From contig OY740768.1 of the NCBI GenBank assembly GCA_963513935.1, forward strand, positions 18,092,590 through 18,156,589: 64,000 bases of DNA. Reading direction: 5' to 3'. Positions 25,425-38,519 of this stretch are shown piece by piece (the stretch's first letter is position 1; the number at the start of each line of letters is the position of its first letter). Origin of the DNA: Aphrophora alni (lineage: Eukaryota > Arthropoda > Insecta > Hemiptera > Aphrophoridae). The notes beneath the pieces are model-generated. The model did no database searches, was not told the origin of the DNA, and saw only the letters and a program-made list of their open reading frames with translations. A program made the position numbers and the translations under genes.

Positions 25425-25695
25425 TAGTAACTTGAAATAAATGTTATGAATAGAAACAGTTTTTTGGTCATACCTGTGTGTTATATTCAACTTTAAAGAC
25501 ACTAAATTAGATACAAAATTGCAGATTTCAATTCTGCATGTAATGGTACGAACCCTAACTCTACGATGAGAAATAGCAAAATCATTGTCAAAACAGTAAT
25601 TTCGAACACTGACCTCCCAAGGAAAAGTAACATTCGTATATTTACAAGATCCGGCGAAATCGAGCCACCGACACGAGCGTATATAGATAGACTCC
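25425..25695 (-). repeat. Dispersed repeat family 1, copy E (minus strand)
   Basis: The minus strand reads CCGGATCTTGTAAATATACG, CTTGGGAGGTCAGTGTTCG, GACAATGATTTTGCTATTTC, CGTACCATTACATGCAG and GAATATAACACACAGGTATG, in family 1 order. The frames of 109 and 63 codons on opposite strands here are by-products of the repeat. Confidence 0.6.
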
Positions 25696-25734
25696 TTCAC
25701 TTATGTACAGCTTCTAAGCCCGTACATATCTTGT

Positions 25735-25872
25735 TTTATTTTATTTCTTGCTTCTAAAGACAGTACGCAATTCCCTCGCAATAAATGTATATATTAATTT
25801 GCATAATAGAAATATAATCATAAAAACACCTACATAATATATTTACACTAGAAAATACTGGATGAGCAATGA
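25735..25872 (+). repeat. Duplicated block c, copy 2
   Basis: TTTCTTGCTTCTAAAGA, AATTTGCATAATAGAAATA, TACATAATATATTTACACTA align with 21,535-21,725. Confidence 0.55.
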
Positions 25873-25896
25873 TTAGAGGAACATGTTTCATGTTTT

Positions 25897-26145
25897 ATTG
25901 TTTCTTGTCGTTTAAAAGCAAAAACCTCTCGGTCATCATCACTTTACAAAAAAAGGAATAAAACCGAATATAGACCTCTCGCCCGCGAAAACTCTAATAC
26001 CTTCAGGGTCGGAAAAGAACAAGAGTTGGTCAAGAGAGGCCTGATAGAATAGATGAAAGAGAGGGATATAATCCAAGACCGCATGAAAAAAATGTGTAGA
26101 TCCAGGTTTGTCACGCGCGGGATTGCAACGCACGAACTATAGTGT
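25897..26145 (+). repeat. Dispersed repeat family d, full copy
   Basis: The landmarks are CTCTCGGTCATCATC, ACCTCTCGCCCGCG, TTCAGGGTCGGAAAAGAAC, TTGGTCAAGAGAGGCCTGAT, AGATGAAAGAGAGGGAT and GTAGATCC. They are shared in order with 38.5 and 42.7 kb. The class is unknown; no tRNA-type promoter boxes or coding content were seen. The 64-codon minus-strand frame is a by-product. Confidence 0.6.
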
Positions 26146-26940
26146 TCTTGAATGTATACATATACATTCGAGGACTCCTAAAGGTGTGTATTATAATGAA
26201 AACATTAAGTGCAGATTTGAGTGATTTTCACATATTTGTATAAATAAGTATACATTTTAAAGGACATTGCAAAAAATACACAATCATTGACACTATTATT
26301 TGGGTAATATATACAATTCATATTGAAATTTTTTTTAAATTTTATAATGACGCTACAATAATTGTTTTTGGTTCTTTTAAAATAATTTTTATAAGTACAA
26401 CAAAGAGAAAAAAGATTTCCATAGGAACATAAAAATCCATGTGGATATTTAAAGGAAATCAGTGAAATATGTATTGAATAATTGGAAATATTAAATATGT
26501 TTTAACTATTTTAAGCACTTAAAAAAATAATAAATCACAAGTAAAATCATCGTGACCAACATTCGACCCAGCGTCTCAGTTTTTCAAAAAGCTTTATATT
26601 AATCTTTAAAAAAATTTATTTCATATTTAAAAAATTACTACGAGCAAACGATAATATTCAACAATGTGTGTTATTAATGGAAAAAATAGTGACGTTTAAT
26701 TGTTGGAAATGATTTTTATCTTAGATCAATTATAAGTATTTTACTGAATTAACATCGGGAAAGTATTGTTAAAGCTGTGTGTCTACCATGTGATCTCACG
26801 TACTACTTTTTATGTTGTTTTAATTTGTTGTAATTAATCCACTATCTTGGATTTGAGTCAATTTTTTTAATGCTAACAGGCATAACACATGATTTTTTTT
26901 CAACAATGACTCAAATTGCACAATCGGTTTTTATATGTTA

Positions 26941-26942
<2 letters not shown>

Positions 26943-26983
<41 letters not shown>
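26943..26983. repeat. (TA)n microsatellite
   Basis: A pure alternating TA tract of about 20 units. Confidence 0.9.
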
Positions 26984-26984
<1 letters not shown>

Positions 26985-28442
26985 ACTAAAGAAATATCTA
27001 AAATTTGATTTTTGAAAATACTGCCAAAGGCACATTTAATATTTTTAACTATTTGTGACTTATGAGACAACGCAAATTGGTCATATCAATTGTGCATTTT
27101 GTTTTTCATTACAGTAGCTCAACTATTTTGAAATTATTAATAAAGTAAATAAAAGCAGTTAATATAAAAAAGAATCCACAATAATAGGACGGGAAAAATC
27201 ATAAATATACTATGGTTTTCACATTATTTGGTCCTAAATTGATAAAACTAAATCTGTAAGGAAAAAATTGAGACTACAATTTTTAACCAACTGATGCATG
27301 GAAAATTTAATAGTACTATTTAATTCAGATTTTAACTTTTAACCAATATATTCACGCCTATTTTTATTAGCCTGTTGCAAGTTGCAAAGCTAGTATTATG
27401 TATTCAAATGATCCATTGTTAACAATGTCTGTTCCTTGATTTGTATCTGCATATAATTATCTCTGTCAAAAGTGGAAATTTACTCGAAACCCGTAATAAA
27501 GATTACAGATAATTTTTTTCTAAATAGCGATAAAGATTTGATGTTTCGAGGTACGATGTTTTTCGTTTTGAACTGTGTGAACCTAGAAAAAATTTATTTT
27601 AGAGGCTTGGGTTACCAAAAGCAGATGGAGAAGTCGTGATTCTAAAAAATTTAATCTTTCTAAAATTGTATTTCTTTTCACAACTCACAAAACAACAACT
27701 CAATGTTGCCACTTATGTGATAGTCGTAAAAATATTACTTTATTTATGATTTTTTTTACTTAAAGATTATAACATAACTAAATACAGTAGAACAATTGCA
27801 TTGTTAGAGTGTTTCAATTTTTCTGTTTTTTAATGAATGCCCTAATAAATTGAACAGAGACTTTAGTTAAAAAGTAACATATCAATACCAAAAAATAAGT
27901 CCATATACAGTTAAATAAAATTTTCAGTACAAAAAATAACCAAATTTAATGAAACACTGTATTAAAATATATATACATGACCAAAACATTGACACTAATC
28001 AGTTACTACTAATTGAAAATACTAAAATAGCTGTTTTCCGAGTACTAGATCAACTGTTGTTTTCAAACAGTTCCTTGTATTCGTAATGTCTAAAAATATA
28101 TTTATAAAAACTGAGACCTTCAATTAAAATTCTAGTTTTGTACCAATGTTACCTTAAAAATATTTTTTTTAAATTAAAAAATCGGTTGGCTTTTTGAAAA
28201 ATCTGTGAACAAAAGAGTCAAATTATTTTATAGATGAATGGATCGACAGAATTGTATAAGAAAAATATAGGGCATACAGAGAACTGAACGGCCTGATTGT
28301 TGTTAGACACCACTAATAAGAAGAGGTAAAGAGATAAGATTGTTTTACATAAATGACAAATTTATGTGTTTAAAAATCCATGGTTTAAAACTTAAAACCC
28401 CGTGAGAACATTCAAGCTTGTTTTTAGAGAAAATATATTTGG

Positions 28443-28479
<37 letters not shown>
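28443..28479. repeat. (TA)n microsatellite
   Basis: A pure alternating TA tract. The 65-codon frame across it is an artefact. Confidence 0.9.
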
Positions 28480-28480
<1 letters not shown>

Positions 28481-29089
28481 CTCTTTTTTTCCTGATGATA
28501 AAAAGTATTAGTACATTTTCCTTAAACTTTATCTTTCCAATTACAAATTTTCTTAAATCAAAATTTTTTTTATTCCATTTTTTACCTTATATTTCCTAAA
28601 ACTATTTTAAAAAAAGAATAAACTTCAATTTCGTTACCATGGTTTCAGAAAATACGACCTTAAAAAATTGTAAACACTTTATTATAAATATATCCATTCA
28701 ATATCGAAATATAACCAATCTAAACTATCTGTCGCAAAAGATCAGTCCATCAGTTATCAGGATAACATAGAAAATCACCTACGCTTCCTTAGATTTTAAA
28801 TTGTTTAAACCTATATTTGTAAAAGTCTAAACTTGCTTTAATTGTGTCATAATCTTATCAAGCATAAATTATTATAAAAAACAAGTATGAATTAAAAACG
28901 CAGTCAAGGTTTGTTTTAGATTTTATAAAACAATTTTCAACTGTAATATTCTAATATATACAATATTTTACACTGGTTTCAATCATCTTCATATTTCACC
29001 AAAATTTCAACGAAGTTGGTAGCGTTGATTGTGAGAAATTACATCTTTTGCATTAACTCCTTGGACTATAACTCAAGAATTAAAAATTT

Positions 29090-29340
29090 TGGGGAGGTGT
29101 TTGAGTTCTTAGAGGTTAGATTTTACTAAATTTTATGGTAATCGTTAAAGACGATTTAGTGAAAAAAACATTTATGAGAAAAACTGAAAACAAGATATGA
29201 CCAAATTATAATAATATAATATAAAATTTGATAAAAATCGACAACAGAGGCTAGATATACAGACAGACATTATTCCAAAAACATCTTTTTGGATCTATAG
29301 AACCTCAAGATGGATATTTCCGAAAAAAAACTACAGTTTT
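29090..29340 (+). repeat. Possible family 2-like dispersed repeat
   Basis: AAATTTGATAAAAATCGACA is followed by ACAGACAGACATT and AACATCTTTTTGGATC. This is the same kind of order (target-like AT block, CAGAC run, phenylalanine/lysine-rich blocks) as the family 2 copies at 9.0 and 35.2 kb. The similarity is weaker, so membership is uncertain. Confidence 0.3.
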
Positions 29341-31097
29341 TTTTGATCCACCAAACTTTATTTTCTATTAATATTGGTCTAAATTTTAAAACACTAATTC
29401 CATTTTCTATATATTTCGTCAAACTATCTTTTGGTTTACTTATTATAGTAGGATTTTTTTTTTATTAAATAAATATCGTTACCATAGTTGCAAAAGATTC
29501 AATAATTCAAATGTAAGAAAATTCTTAAAATATTACAAACAATGAAATAGGAAAAATAGATTTGGTTAAAAGATTATTAGGAAAAATTCACGTTAAGAAA
29601 TTTAGTTTAGGAAACATTGATTAAAAAATGTATTTTTACAAGGTAAAACAAAAGTAAATGTCGACTGGATAGTGCGCAATCTTGAAAAATGGTGATTACA
29701 TCCGAAGAAATGTATTAAAGGAAGTAGAAATAGCTGCGGTTGCAGGAAAATAGAACTATAGTGTTCCCGTTTAGAAGAAATTTGCAATGGAATTGATTAT
29801 TTCAATATTGATTCAATAAAAAACTATGGTGGTTGAGAATTTACAGAATGGTGACGTAAGAACTGACGTTAGTTTTAACAGTAGTTGTAAAAGTGAGTAT
29901 GATAGAGAAGACGATATAAAGAAATATAAATTAATATTCTCCACCAGTAATGAGAAAAACATTGCTTTTATAAAATAGTTTATATATTACGCCAAGATTT
30001 AAAGAAATATATGTCTATTTGTTTTCATATATGAATAAAATAACTACAATAAAAAGTAATACATTTGATTTTTACATTTTAATTAAGTTTCTTTATAATA
30101 ATTATTGATACAATTGTCGGAATTTATTCGCTTTGGTCCGATAAATTCAATCCAATATATACTGTTACAATATCATGATGTTCCAATAATGTAAAAAAAA
30201 AAAATTGTTAAACTATTCTTTCTGATAGTTATATCTTATAGAGAAAAATATTTTAAGCATTTTTCCATATCATTAAACAGAAACGCTTACAAACACTTGA
30301 GAAAACTGCGTCACTAACTAAAATAAAACACTTTTCCACAATAAACATTTTACTTGTTTAATTTTCCCGTGAATTCTTTATGTACTAAAAAAACATAATT
30401 ATACGTGTAAATATTTGTTCTCTAGATGAGGGGGAATAGATTGTTGTTTCAGTTTCATATTTTATAAAAAAATTTAAAAAGCCCTCCCTCCTCTCTAAAT
30501 ACATTCATTATGATTTTTTGCTAAATATACTGAGCTATAAAATGTATACAATAATCTATTTTTCGCTCAGTAGCTTTCATGAAATTAGAGTTATCGTGTT
30601 GATCTACAATTCTCTCTATTCACACTTTAATTCAGGAACGGATTAAAACAAAATGTTCTTTATAATTTCATATCGACTTACAACACTTAGCCTATATATT
30701 ATAATAATGTAATTTTTGAGGAGGGGAGAGGGAATGAAAATTTTCAAAAAATTGCCTTAAATAATAAAATAGATTTGATTTTCAGTCCATCAAAAGACTT
30801 TCAAATTATATAGAGGCATATGAGATTATACACAATTGTTTTAAAGATCGTCACCATTTATATCTTTGTATGTGTAGGAAACGTTGAATGTACATTCGAA
30901 TTTATAAACCATTAAACAAGTTCGTTAACAAAAAGTGTAAGGTAATAAAAAGGCGGCCGATTTTTTAATTTGAAGTAATTTTTGAGGTTAATTCGTCCCA
31001 CGATGGTTAATTTTGAGCAGCTTTAGAATCTTTATGTGCCAAAACCTGTTTTACAATTTAAAAAAAAATAAGAATCCTATTGAGAAAAACTTTATCT
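29341..31097. other. AT-rich non-coding DNA
   Basis: No gene or element is recognised. AAAGGCGGCCGATTTTTT near 30,950 is a lone GGCGGC-type block. Confidence 0.45.
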
Positions 31098-31190
31098 AAA
31101 AATCACCCCTCATATATCACTAAAATCTATCCTGGTGTATCACTAAAATCACCCCTCATGTATCACTAAAATCACCCTAGTATGAATTTT
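31098..31190. repeat. 23-bp minisatellite, about 3.8 units
   Basis: Successive units begin AAAATC at 31,099, 31,122, 31,145 and 31,168, each ending TATCACT. Units 1 and 3 share CACCCCTCAT, while unit 2 has CTATCCTGGTG. Confidence 0.85.
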
Positions 31191-31879
31191 AGTAAAACTT
31201 AACATTATACTATTCGTTGAATATGATTAAAAAGAATAATGACATAATTTCAAAAAGGCGACCTTTTGAAAGGGTGATTCTTTAATTTCTTCTGCTATTT
31301 GAAATACAAGAACTTACGAACTTTTAATATCTTATTTTGTGCTACTAACAATCTGCAAGTTTAAATTTCAAGATCATTGTTGTCAATCGAGCGAATATAA
31401 AAAAGAGTGTAAAATAAAAATAACGTCCTAACATGTCAGCTTATCAGTTGTATGCAGATTATTATATTTCTGTGACGTTTGGGCAAAGGGGATATGTCTA
31501 CTTTAGAGTAGAATGCGTTAACTTCAATGAGTTATGTCTTTTTGACCAAATTGAAGAGTCCATAACTCCTTCATATATAGTGCCATAATAATTTTATTAT
31601 TTTTTTACGACTTAAACCCTTTGTACCAATGAAAAGATTGAATTGTTGTGATCTAGAGGCATAAAAACCTTAAAACACAGAAATTATGACTTTAACCCCT
31701 TCTGCCCAAACATAGAAGATTTATTACGTAATCAAAATCCTAACGAGCTTGAGAATTACCTAAAAATAAACTAAATGTAAAGTAATACAATCTATACAAC
31801 ACAATTCAATGCCAAGTTCACTTAAATTTTATTTACATTGTTTATCGCGCAACTACAGTTTAAACAACATTTACAATAT
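31191..31879. other. Non-coding DNA
   Basis: The region at about 31,480-31,720 is slightly less AT-rich. No gene is recognised. Confidence 0.45.
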
Positions 31880-32060
31880 AAAACATCTACTATTCGAGAA
31901 AAAAAAACGAAAGAATCTTGTTTGCCAATTCAGTTGTAGACACAATTAGAAACACACACATCCACTAAATGATGCACTTAACACTTCACGAAGTTGTAAA
32001 ATCAAGTACTCTGCATTGACTTAACTTTTCAATTATTTTCATCACCTAAAACGCTTCACA
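31880..32060 (+). repeat. Dispersed repeat family e, copy 1
   Basis: TTTGCCAATTCAGTTGTAGA, CACAATTA, AAATGATGCACTTAACACTTC and GAAGTTGTAAAA match 44,060-44,200. The class is unknown. Confidence 0.5.
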
Positions 32061-32421
32061 AAATAGCCATTTTTTGAGGTTAATTTCTGTAATCAAATAT
32101 AAATATAGAATTAAGAGATAAATTAGTATCTAATGTACTTGTCCAACAGTTTTAATATAAAAATGTTGATATTTGCTATCTCCTTCATGTTTACTGCCTA
32201 TGAGATGTTCACGGAACCCACCCATTTGAGTAATTTAGCACCTCTATTTGTTTATGTAATATGTAATTAATGTTTATGTATACAATATTTGACGAATAAA
32301 AACCAAATTAATAGATTTTTAAAACAGTATAGAAACATAAATTAAAATTGCCATATTTTCATCAAACCAATTAAACCGAATCTTCTTTAGCCATAAAAGA
32401 ATAAAATGTAAAATGAATCAA

Positions 32422-33205
32422 TATACCAAGTGTCCTAAAATCCCCCCCCCTATTATTTTTTTTATTAATGGAAATAGACAGATTTGCTTTGGGGCAAGTT
32501 TAGATAACCAAAGGAGGAGTTTTTTGAAGTATCAAAATGTTCAACCCTTACCCCCAATATGGGGTAGTTTGGGGGTAAGTCAAGAATTTTAAATAGCAAT
32601 CCCTATTTAGTGATACCTCATTTTAAAGGTATTTTAAAAATAAGAATAATGGCGCAAACTAGAGGTCTCTAAGTTCATCCTACCCAACATAGCGACCAAT
32701 CGAATTGTGAATTTTACATTAATAATTACACCGGAAATGTTACGAAATGTACAACATGCTTTTGAGTCCAGAATCTATTTCTGCCAAGAAGTAAATGATA
32801 GCCATTTCGAGAACTTAATCTGAGCTAAAAAACAAGGTAAGGCTCTTACCATCATTTTACCAACATAGAGAAGTTTGTAATGTAATAAAAACAACCGGAG
32901 TTTGTAGGTTAACATTCACAATTTGATTGGTCGCTATGTTGGATAGGATGAACTTAGAGACCTCTAGTTTGCGCCAATATTCTTATTTTTAAAAGACCTT
33001 TAAAATTAGGTATCACTCAATAGGGGTTGCTATTTAAAATTCTTGACTTACCCCCAAACTACCCCATATTGGGGGTAAGGGTTGAACATTTTGATACTTC
33101 AAAAAACTCCTCCTTTGGTTATCTAAAGTTTCCCCAAAGCAAATCTGTCTATTTCCATTAATAAAAATAATAATGGGGGGTGGGACTTTTAGGACGCTTG
33201 GTATA
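32422..33205. mobile_element. Fold-back (MITE-like) element, 784 bp
   Basis: The ends are TATACCAAGTGTCCTAAAA and its inverse (one difference in the first 19 bases), adjoining TA on both sides. The arms are 32,422-32,727 and 32,905-33,205 and are highly similar. Shared blocks include a C/G-run, GGAGGAGTTTTTTGAAGT, GGGGGTAAG, TACCTCATTTTAAAGGT at 32,614 (inverse at 32,996), GGCGCAAACTAGAG and AGCGACCAATC. The 177-bp loop has no open frame. The close match between arms suggests a younger copy than the 20.7-kb element, or gene conversion between arms. No transposase is present. Confidence 0.8.
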
Positions 33206-35194
33206 ATTTGTTACGTATAGAATGGTTTAGAATCAGTTTTAGCCTCAGAAATACCAGAGTTCCCCGAACCACAAAAATACAAAAAATAAAACTAATACTT
33301 TACGTTTATTATATTACCCTTTTGTACATTTTAGTTTTGTGAATGACTGATTAAGTGCGTTAGGGGACGTTACGGCACTTAGCGTTAGGTTTAACCTCTG
33401 AGGATGATGACTGTACCATCTAAATGTAGACAAGAGTAATACAATAATCATACACGATTTATTACAGTCTTAGTATTGAGCCTTGTGCTTGTGCTTCGGA
33501 GAATCCTTTTTTTTCCTTATTGTAAATATGGCCTTGGACACTTGATCTCAGAATATGCATTTAAAATTTGTATGTTCATATAAAAACTTTTGTCTTTTGA
33601 AAAAACTTTGTCAATAAAAACAACAATCGTTTTAAAAATTATATTGAAATATATATTAAAATGTACAGGCGTGAAATATAAATTTAAAACATTAAAAAAA
33701 AATGCATGATCAATTAAAAAATATACGTAACTTAAAATTGTTCACAATCGTGGAAAAAATAATAACATTTAAATTATTTTTTTAAATATGTAAAAACATA
33801 GTTATAAAAATATAAAACAGAGAGAGAGTGAGTAATATTTTGATCGTGAGGATTACGAGTACCTTATAAATTGTCCATCCTTTGTAAAACTTAAAATCAA
33901 GGACCTTCATCACTTTTTCATGAAAAAAATAAACGCATGTTGCGATATTTTAAAATGACCTCAAAGTTTTAATGTACCAGCTGACTTTAAATTCTTTCTG
34001 AAAACCCAATTTTATTCTGTTTTCGGATTTTACACCAATTTTAAGTTTTTTTTATTATTATTGAGTATTTTTTATAAATCTATTCGTTTAGGAATTAAAG
34101 ACGCTTGAATTTTCGAAAATTTTAATTTTGTTCATTTTAAAGAGGCGGTTTCAGTTAAAATTAATTTGGTTAGGAAGTTTATCTATCAATGCAGGACTAA
34201 ATTTAAATAAATAATTTGTGGACCGGATAGGAATAGTTTCCGTGAGGAATAATTAATTTAGCTGCCATTATGGAAAATGGCGGCTGTTTACAAAATTTTC
34301 AAAACGGGTTACAAAAGTTACGAAGGTCCTTTATAAGATTTTTTAATAAAATCAATAGTTTGTGAGAAAAACAGTGTGTAAGGTAAGATTGTTTGACATT
34401 AATTTAAATTTATCCCAGAGGGATACTAGTCTTAATTATCATTTTGATGAACTAATTCTTGTTGTCAAATAGAGATAAGGTAACACGAGAGGATGTTACA
34501 GCTTCAGGAGGTGGATAACTGGACACCAAAACAAACAAAACAGTTTACATAAACACACGCTCGTATGTCCTAAAGCGCTTCATCTTCTGTTTGTTTATTA
34601 ACCCTGTACTGGCGTGATTGAAATAGTTTTAATTTGACTGTTGAGTATTTGACGACCAAGAAAAGAAAGCTATTATATGTTTTAGTAAGTTTAAAAAAAT
34701 ATATATTACCTCAGCTATCCTTTTCACTTTTAAATAAAACAATATCATAATATTTATCATTAAAAAAGCAAAAAATAATATCTTGGAATTTTTTTGTAAA
34801 ACCGACTGTTTTCGAAATATTTAGCATAAAGATTTTTGTAGATATTGTTAAAATTTTAATGCCATTTTGAAACAGTTATGTGAACAATTATGCGATTTTG
34901 TGTAAACTGTAACCCATTCTCATAAAACGAAACTATCTTGAACTATTTAAACGCTGGTCAATCGGCTTGTCCAGTTTAAATTCGTTTTAATTTGCACCTA
35001 AAAATCGATTTTGCACACTGATTTTGGTCATTAATGTTCACAATTCACATCAATTTAAAACAGAATCATTAAAGAAATTTTGTATTTTATAACAGCACCA
35101 TGGGCGATTTTTTAATATCTTACAAATAACGCACGAAACGACATCTTTAGAGAGAGATTCGAGATCTTTGGAGACCAATTCGTTTGAGTCCTGA
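33206..35194. other. AT-rich non-coding DNA
   Basis: No gene is recognised. AGAGAGAGAGTGAG near 33,821 and an ATGGCGGC block at 34,275 are the only local features. Confidence 0.45.
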
Positions 35195-35525
35195 GAGCAA
35201 AATTTTATCAAAATCATTGAAATCGATTTTGAGAAAATTGTCATTTACGGTTTTTTCTTATAGCAGCCAACCTAAAATTTGAGTAATCGAACAAATGAAT
35301 AAATTACCAAGATATGGTCAAAATATGCTCATATTGCAAAGTTGATTAAAATCGGTCTTACAGTTTGGGTTGTAGGTAACTCCACCACATACGACACACG
35401 GCAGATCGACAGAGAGACCACAGGTAGACTTCATTACAAAAACCACTATTTTGGACTCAGAGGACCTCGAAACGGATATATCTGTAAAAAACTCGACGTA
35501 AATTGTTTTAACCCTGTATGGAACT
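35195..35525 (+). repeat. Dispersed repeat family 2, copy 2
   Basis: ATTTTATCAAAATCATTGAAAT, CGATTTTGAGAAAATTGTCA, GTTGATTAAAATCGGTC, AGTTTGGGTTGTAG and a GACAGAGAGACC block align with 9,030-9,290. The 132-codon frame at 35,342-35,740 starts inside this repeat and has no recognised domain; it is treated as accidental. Confidence 0.55.
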
Positions 35526-36448
35526 TTCCTTATAACGTAGGAAACAAAAAAGATCAGAAAACTCCAATTATCGAAATCTTAGAGGCATATTTTGTGGTGA
35601 GTGGTGGGGATGGGTGGTTAGAAAAAACACGAAAATCATCTTTGAACTTTGAATTTGACGTTGGTCTTAACGTACATAATCTCTTTCAACAAGAAAAGTT
35701 AGAAATTCGTCATCGTTTAAGAATATTACCGCGCTGCTAGATGCTCAAGAACAAACACATTATGTCAGCTTTTGAAATGTCATGGTACCCACTTATATTT
35801 TGAAACGTAGCTAGATAAATTTATAAATTAGTTATTAATATCTAATAAAAGTCTTTTTTTATATTGAATGCAATCATAGACTACATTTATTTCCATCCTG
35901 CAATCGGCCCAAACGACCGAGTTGCTTGAAACTATTTTTACTTTTCTCCTTGTTTAGTAGCATAGTTACAACACTGCTGCGTTCCTTGTTGCAACAAAAA
36001 TAATGAATTCATAACGTAACATGTTCTGCGCTGCAATTTCTTAAACAAATATTCGCTGTGCTAAATTATACTTCTGTAACAAAATTGGTTAGAAAAAGAA
36101 CGTCTCCCTTTGTCAAATAATAACAAATATGTTTGTAAAACAGCTGACTGTTTATCTCAGTCAAACGTGAAAATATGACAGCTGTTCTCAACCAAAACCA
36201 AAAAATGAAACAAATTTTAACATACTACTACCAATTTTGATTAACCAAATAATGAAAATGTGTTTTGTTAAACAATAATTATCTCCGTAAATCTTATTGC
36301 AGAAAATTTACCTATGTTGTATACAATTGTATTAAAGATATCATATCAGAAGACAGCTGTTTCATAATGTAAGTGCAATGTAATGAATTACAGATTTCCC
36401 AAATAAACTCTGTTCTATTTAGGCCTATGTTTATTTACATGTATATAA
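35526..36448. other. AT-rich non-coding DNA
   Basis: No gene or known element is recognised. Confidence 0.45.
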
Positions 36449-37122
36449 TGTTAGGAATAAGTTAGATGTAATATAAATATTGTTAGGTGTAAGATTAAAT
36501 TTATTAGAATAGTGATTAGGCAAGAGATAGATATATAGTTTAAGAATGTAATTAGACCAGGTTTAGTTATGTGAAATGGTAGCACAAAGTGAGAAGTTGT
36601 ACAAATGCTGACTAGGTCTGCTGGTCTAGTGAATATTTAATGTGAAAATGATACAGTTGAAGAAGGTAGATGGAAATGTTTTAAATAACCAGGGAATACA
36701 AATAGAAGGGCTTTTTCTGGGGGATCAGTCGAATGGAACAGTCTCTAACGTGGAGAGATTTTGGTGCAGCAACGAAGGAGCCACGTGTGGAAGGTCCTAG
36801 CACAGGAAAAAAACACTGGTGAATTGGAATTTGAGACTTGAGAAGTCAGGCAGTCTAGAGCCGACCAACTCCAGAGATGAAGAAAGGTAAAGAGGCCATT
36901 TATCTTTTTATATTTTAGTTTTGTTTTGAGGGCAAAGTCTAAACACAAATATTCTAAACTGGGGGAGCAACAGATTCTTTTTGGAAATAAGATTGTGGGC
37001 GATAGATATGTGTTTATGGAATAACTTCAGCTCACCTGTGTCATTTAGTATCATTTTTCTGCCAGTGATGATCTTACTAATTGTGTGAGAGAAATAAATA
37101 CTTGATAGTGTTCCAGTAAACA
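36449..37122 (+). mobile_element. Possible solo LTR
   Basis: The interval starts TGTTAGG, ends GTAAACA, and is flanked by AT-rich DNA while being clearly GC-richer inside (36,600-36,900). GAAATAAATA, a polyadenylation-like signal, lies about 30 bp before the 3' end. These are the general features of a long terminal repeat. A 4-6 bp target duplication could not be established and no internal retroviral-type coding sequence flanks it, so the call is tentative. It could instead be the 3' portion of an unrecognised transcript. Confidence 0.3.
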
Positions 37123-38164
37123 TAAGTTTTATATGTAATCTCTTGCCCTAGTTACATTATTTGAACGCGTAGAAAATGAATATAGGAAAAAGAAACCTAT
37201 TATTCATAAGAATAATTGATTTGCAAGGATAAAACAGAAGTATTTTTACTGTTTTGTAGGAAAGTTTAATTAAACTAAACACTACAAAGCTTTTGTTATT
37301 ACTATGTTATTACGCAATGCTGCATCAAAGTCAACTATAAAAACTAATAACTCGTACACAATTATCCGTTAAACGTGTCTTCACTTAACAGTCGTTCCAA
37401 CAAAACTTACCGAGTTTATAGTGTTTACTTGGTGCAGTTTTATTTACTGCTATAAACAACAATGAGTCTCTAGCTGTAAACTAGAAACTTTTTAATTCTG
37501 AGTTTACGTGAGAAGCATGATATGACTGTTAATTGTAATGAGGGTTCACTGCTAACAAATGATGCAATTATAACAATAAATTTTAATCTTAAGTAGAAGA
37601 TTATGACATTAAATGAATGTAAAGTTTATAAAGTAAAAACATTAATTATAAGGTTTTTAATATAGTGTATTTTACGTTTAGTTGGCAGTATGTGATTAAC
37701 TTTAGGGTTAAGTGAACAGTAGTTCTTGGTATTTGGAGGTTTTAAATACTCAATTTTTGTGTTGTGACAGTGATTTACCATACGTTGGGATCAAAGTAGT
37801 AAATGTGTTATATAAATCGATTTAACGCTGGACTGCTAACTTACTAAGAAAACAAACATTTACCTTCATAGCTGGTTGGCCTCGGTGGATGGTGACCTAA
37901 TTCATTGGAAGAACAAACGATCTGTTTACATTTTACTATAAGCCATATTGATACATAAAAGTTAAATAAAGTTTTAGACAAAATCTCAAAGAATAAAACA
38001 GTGTAACTTTTCACGTAATAATTTATTAGATATTTTTTGTAATATGATTTGGTGTCATACACATAATGAAAACATCATAAAAGTGTGAATAAAAACGACT
38101 TTATTTTTGTGTAGGTGAATATTTATCTTGGGAAAGTAGATTATAAAACTAATTTCAATTTTTA
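37123..38164. other. AT-rich non-coding DNA
   Basis: No gene or known element is recognised. Confidence 0.45.
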
Positions 38165-38320
38165 TTTGAGGTTTTTTTGTAAAACTGCTCGTTATGTCTC
38201 GTCCACACCATTATATTTAATACTTTGGTGCGCGCGCTTTATTTAGTTGGAACACCCGCGTTCACGTCTTAGTAACAGTAACAGTTTTGAGTGGCCGTCA
38301 TTTTAAAACGAAAATTTAAA
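38165..38320 (+). repeat. Dispersed repeat family f, copy 2
   Basis: GCTCGTTATGTCTCGT, ATATTTAATACTT, AGTAACAGTTTTGAGTGG and CATTTTAAAACGAAAAT match 11,850-12,065. It carries a GCGCGCGC patch absent from the other copy. Confidence 0.5.
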
Positions 38321-38519
38321 TAAAACCTCGTAGATCAGTTTATTTGCGAAGAACTTTATTTCTAAATTGTGTGACGATTGCTACGTGTGAATGTAAATAC
38401 ATAATAAACACACAAAGGTACATACAAACTAATGCTAAATAGTTGAATTAAAACACGACTCAGCTTCGCTTGGACCATCATACAGGTTCTAAATGTTGTG
38501 TTTTTGGGGCGTAATTTTA

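Larger units (their letters stand above)
26146..29088. other. AT-rich non-coding DNA with two TA microsatellites
   Basis: No gene is recognised. The tracts at 26,943 and 28,443 are listed separately. Confidence 0.5.

Noticed and set aside
35342..35740. 132-codon plus-strand open frame
   Set aside because: It starts inside dispersed repeat family 2, whose other copy (9.0 kb) is not open in the matching frame, and it shows no recognisable domain.
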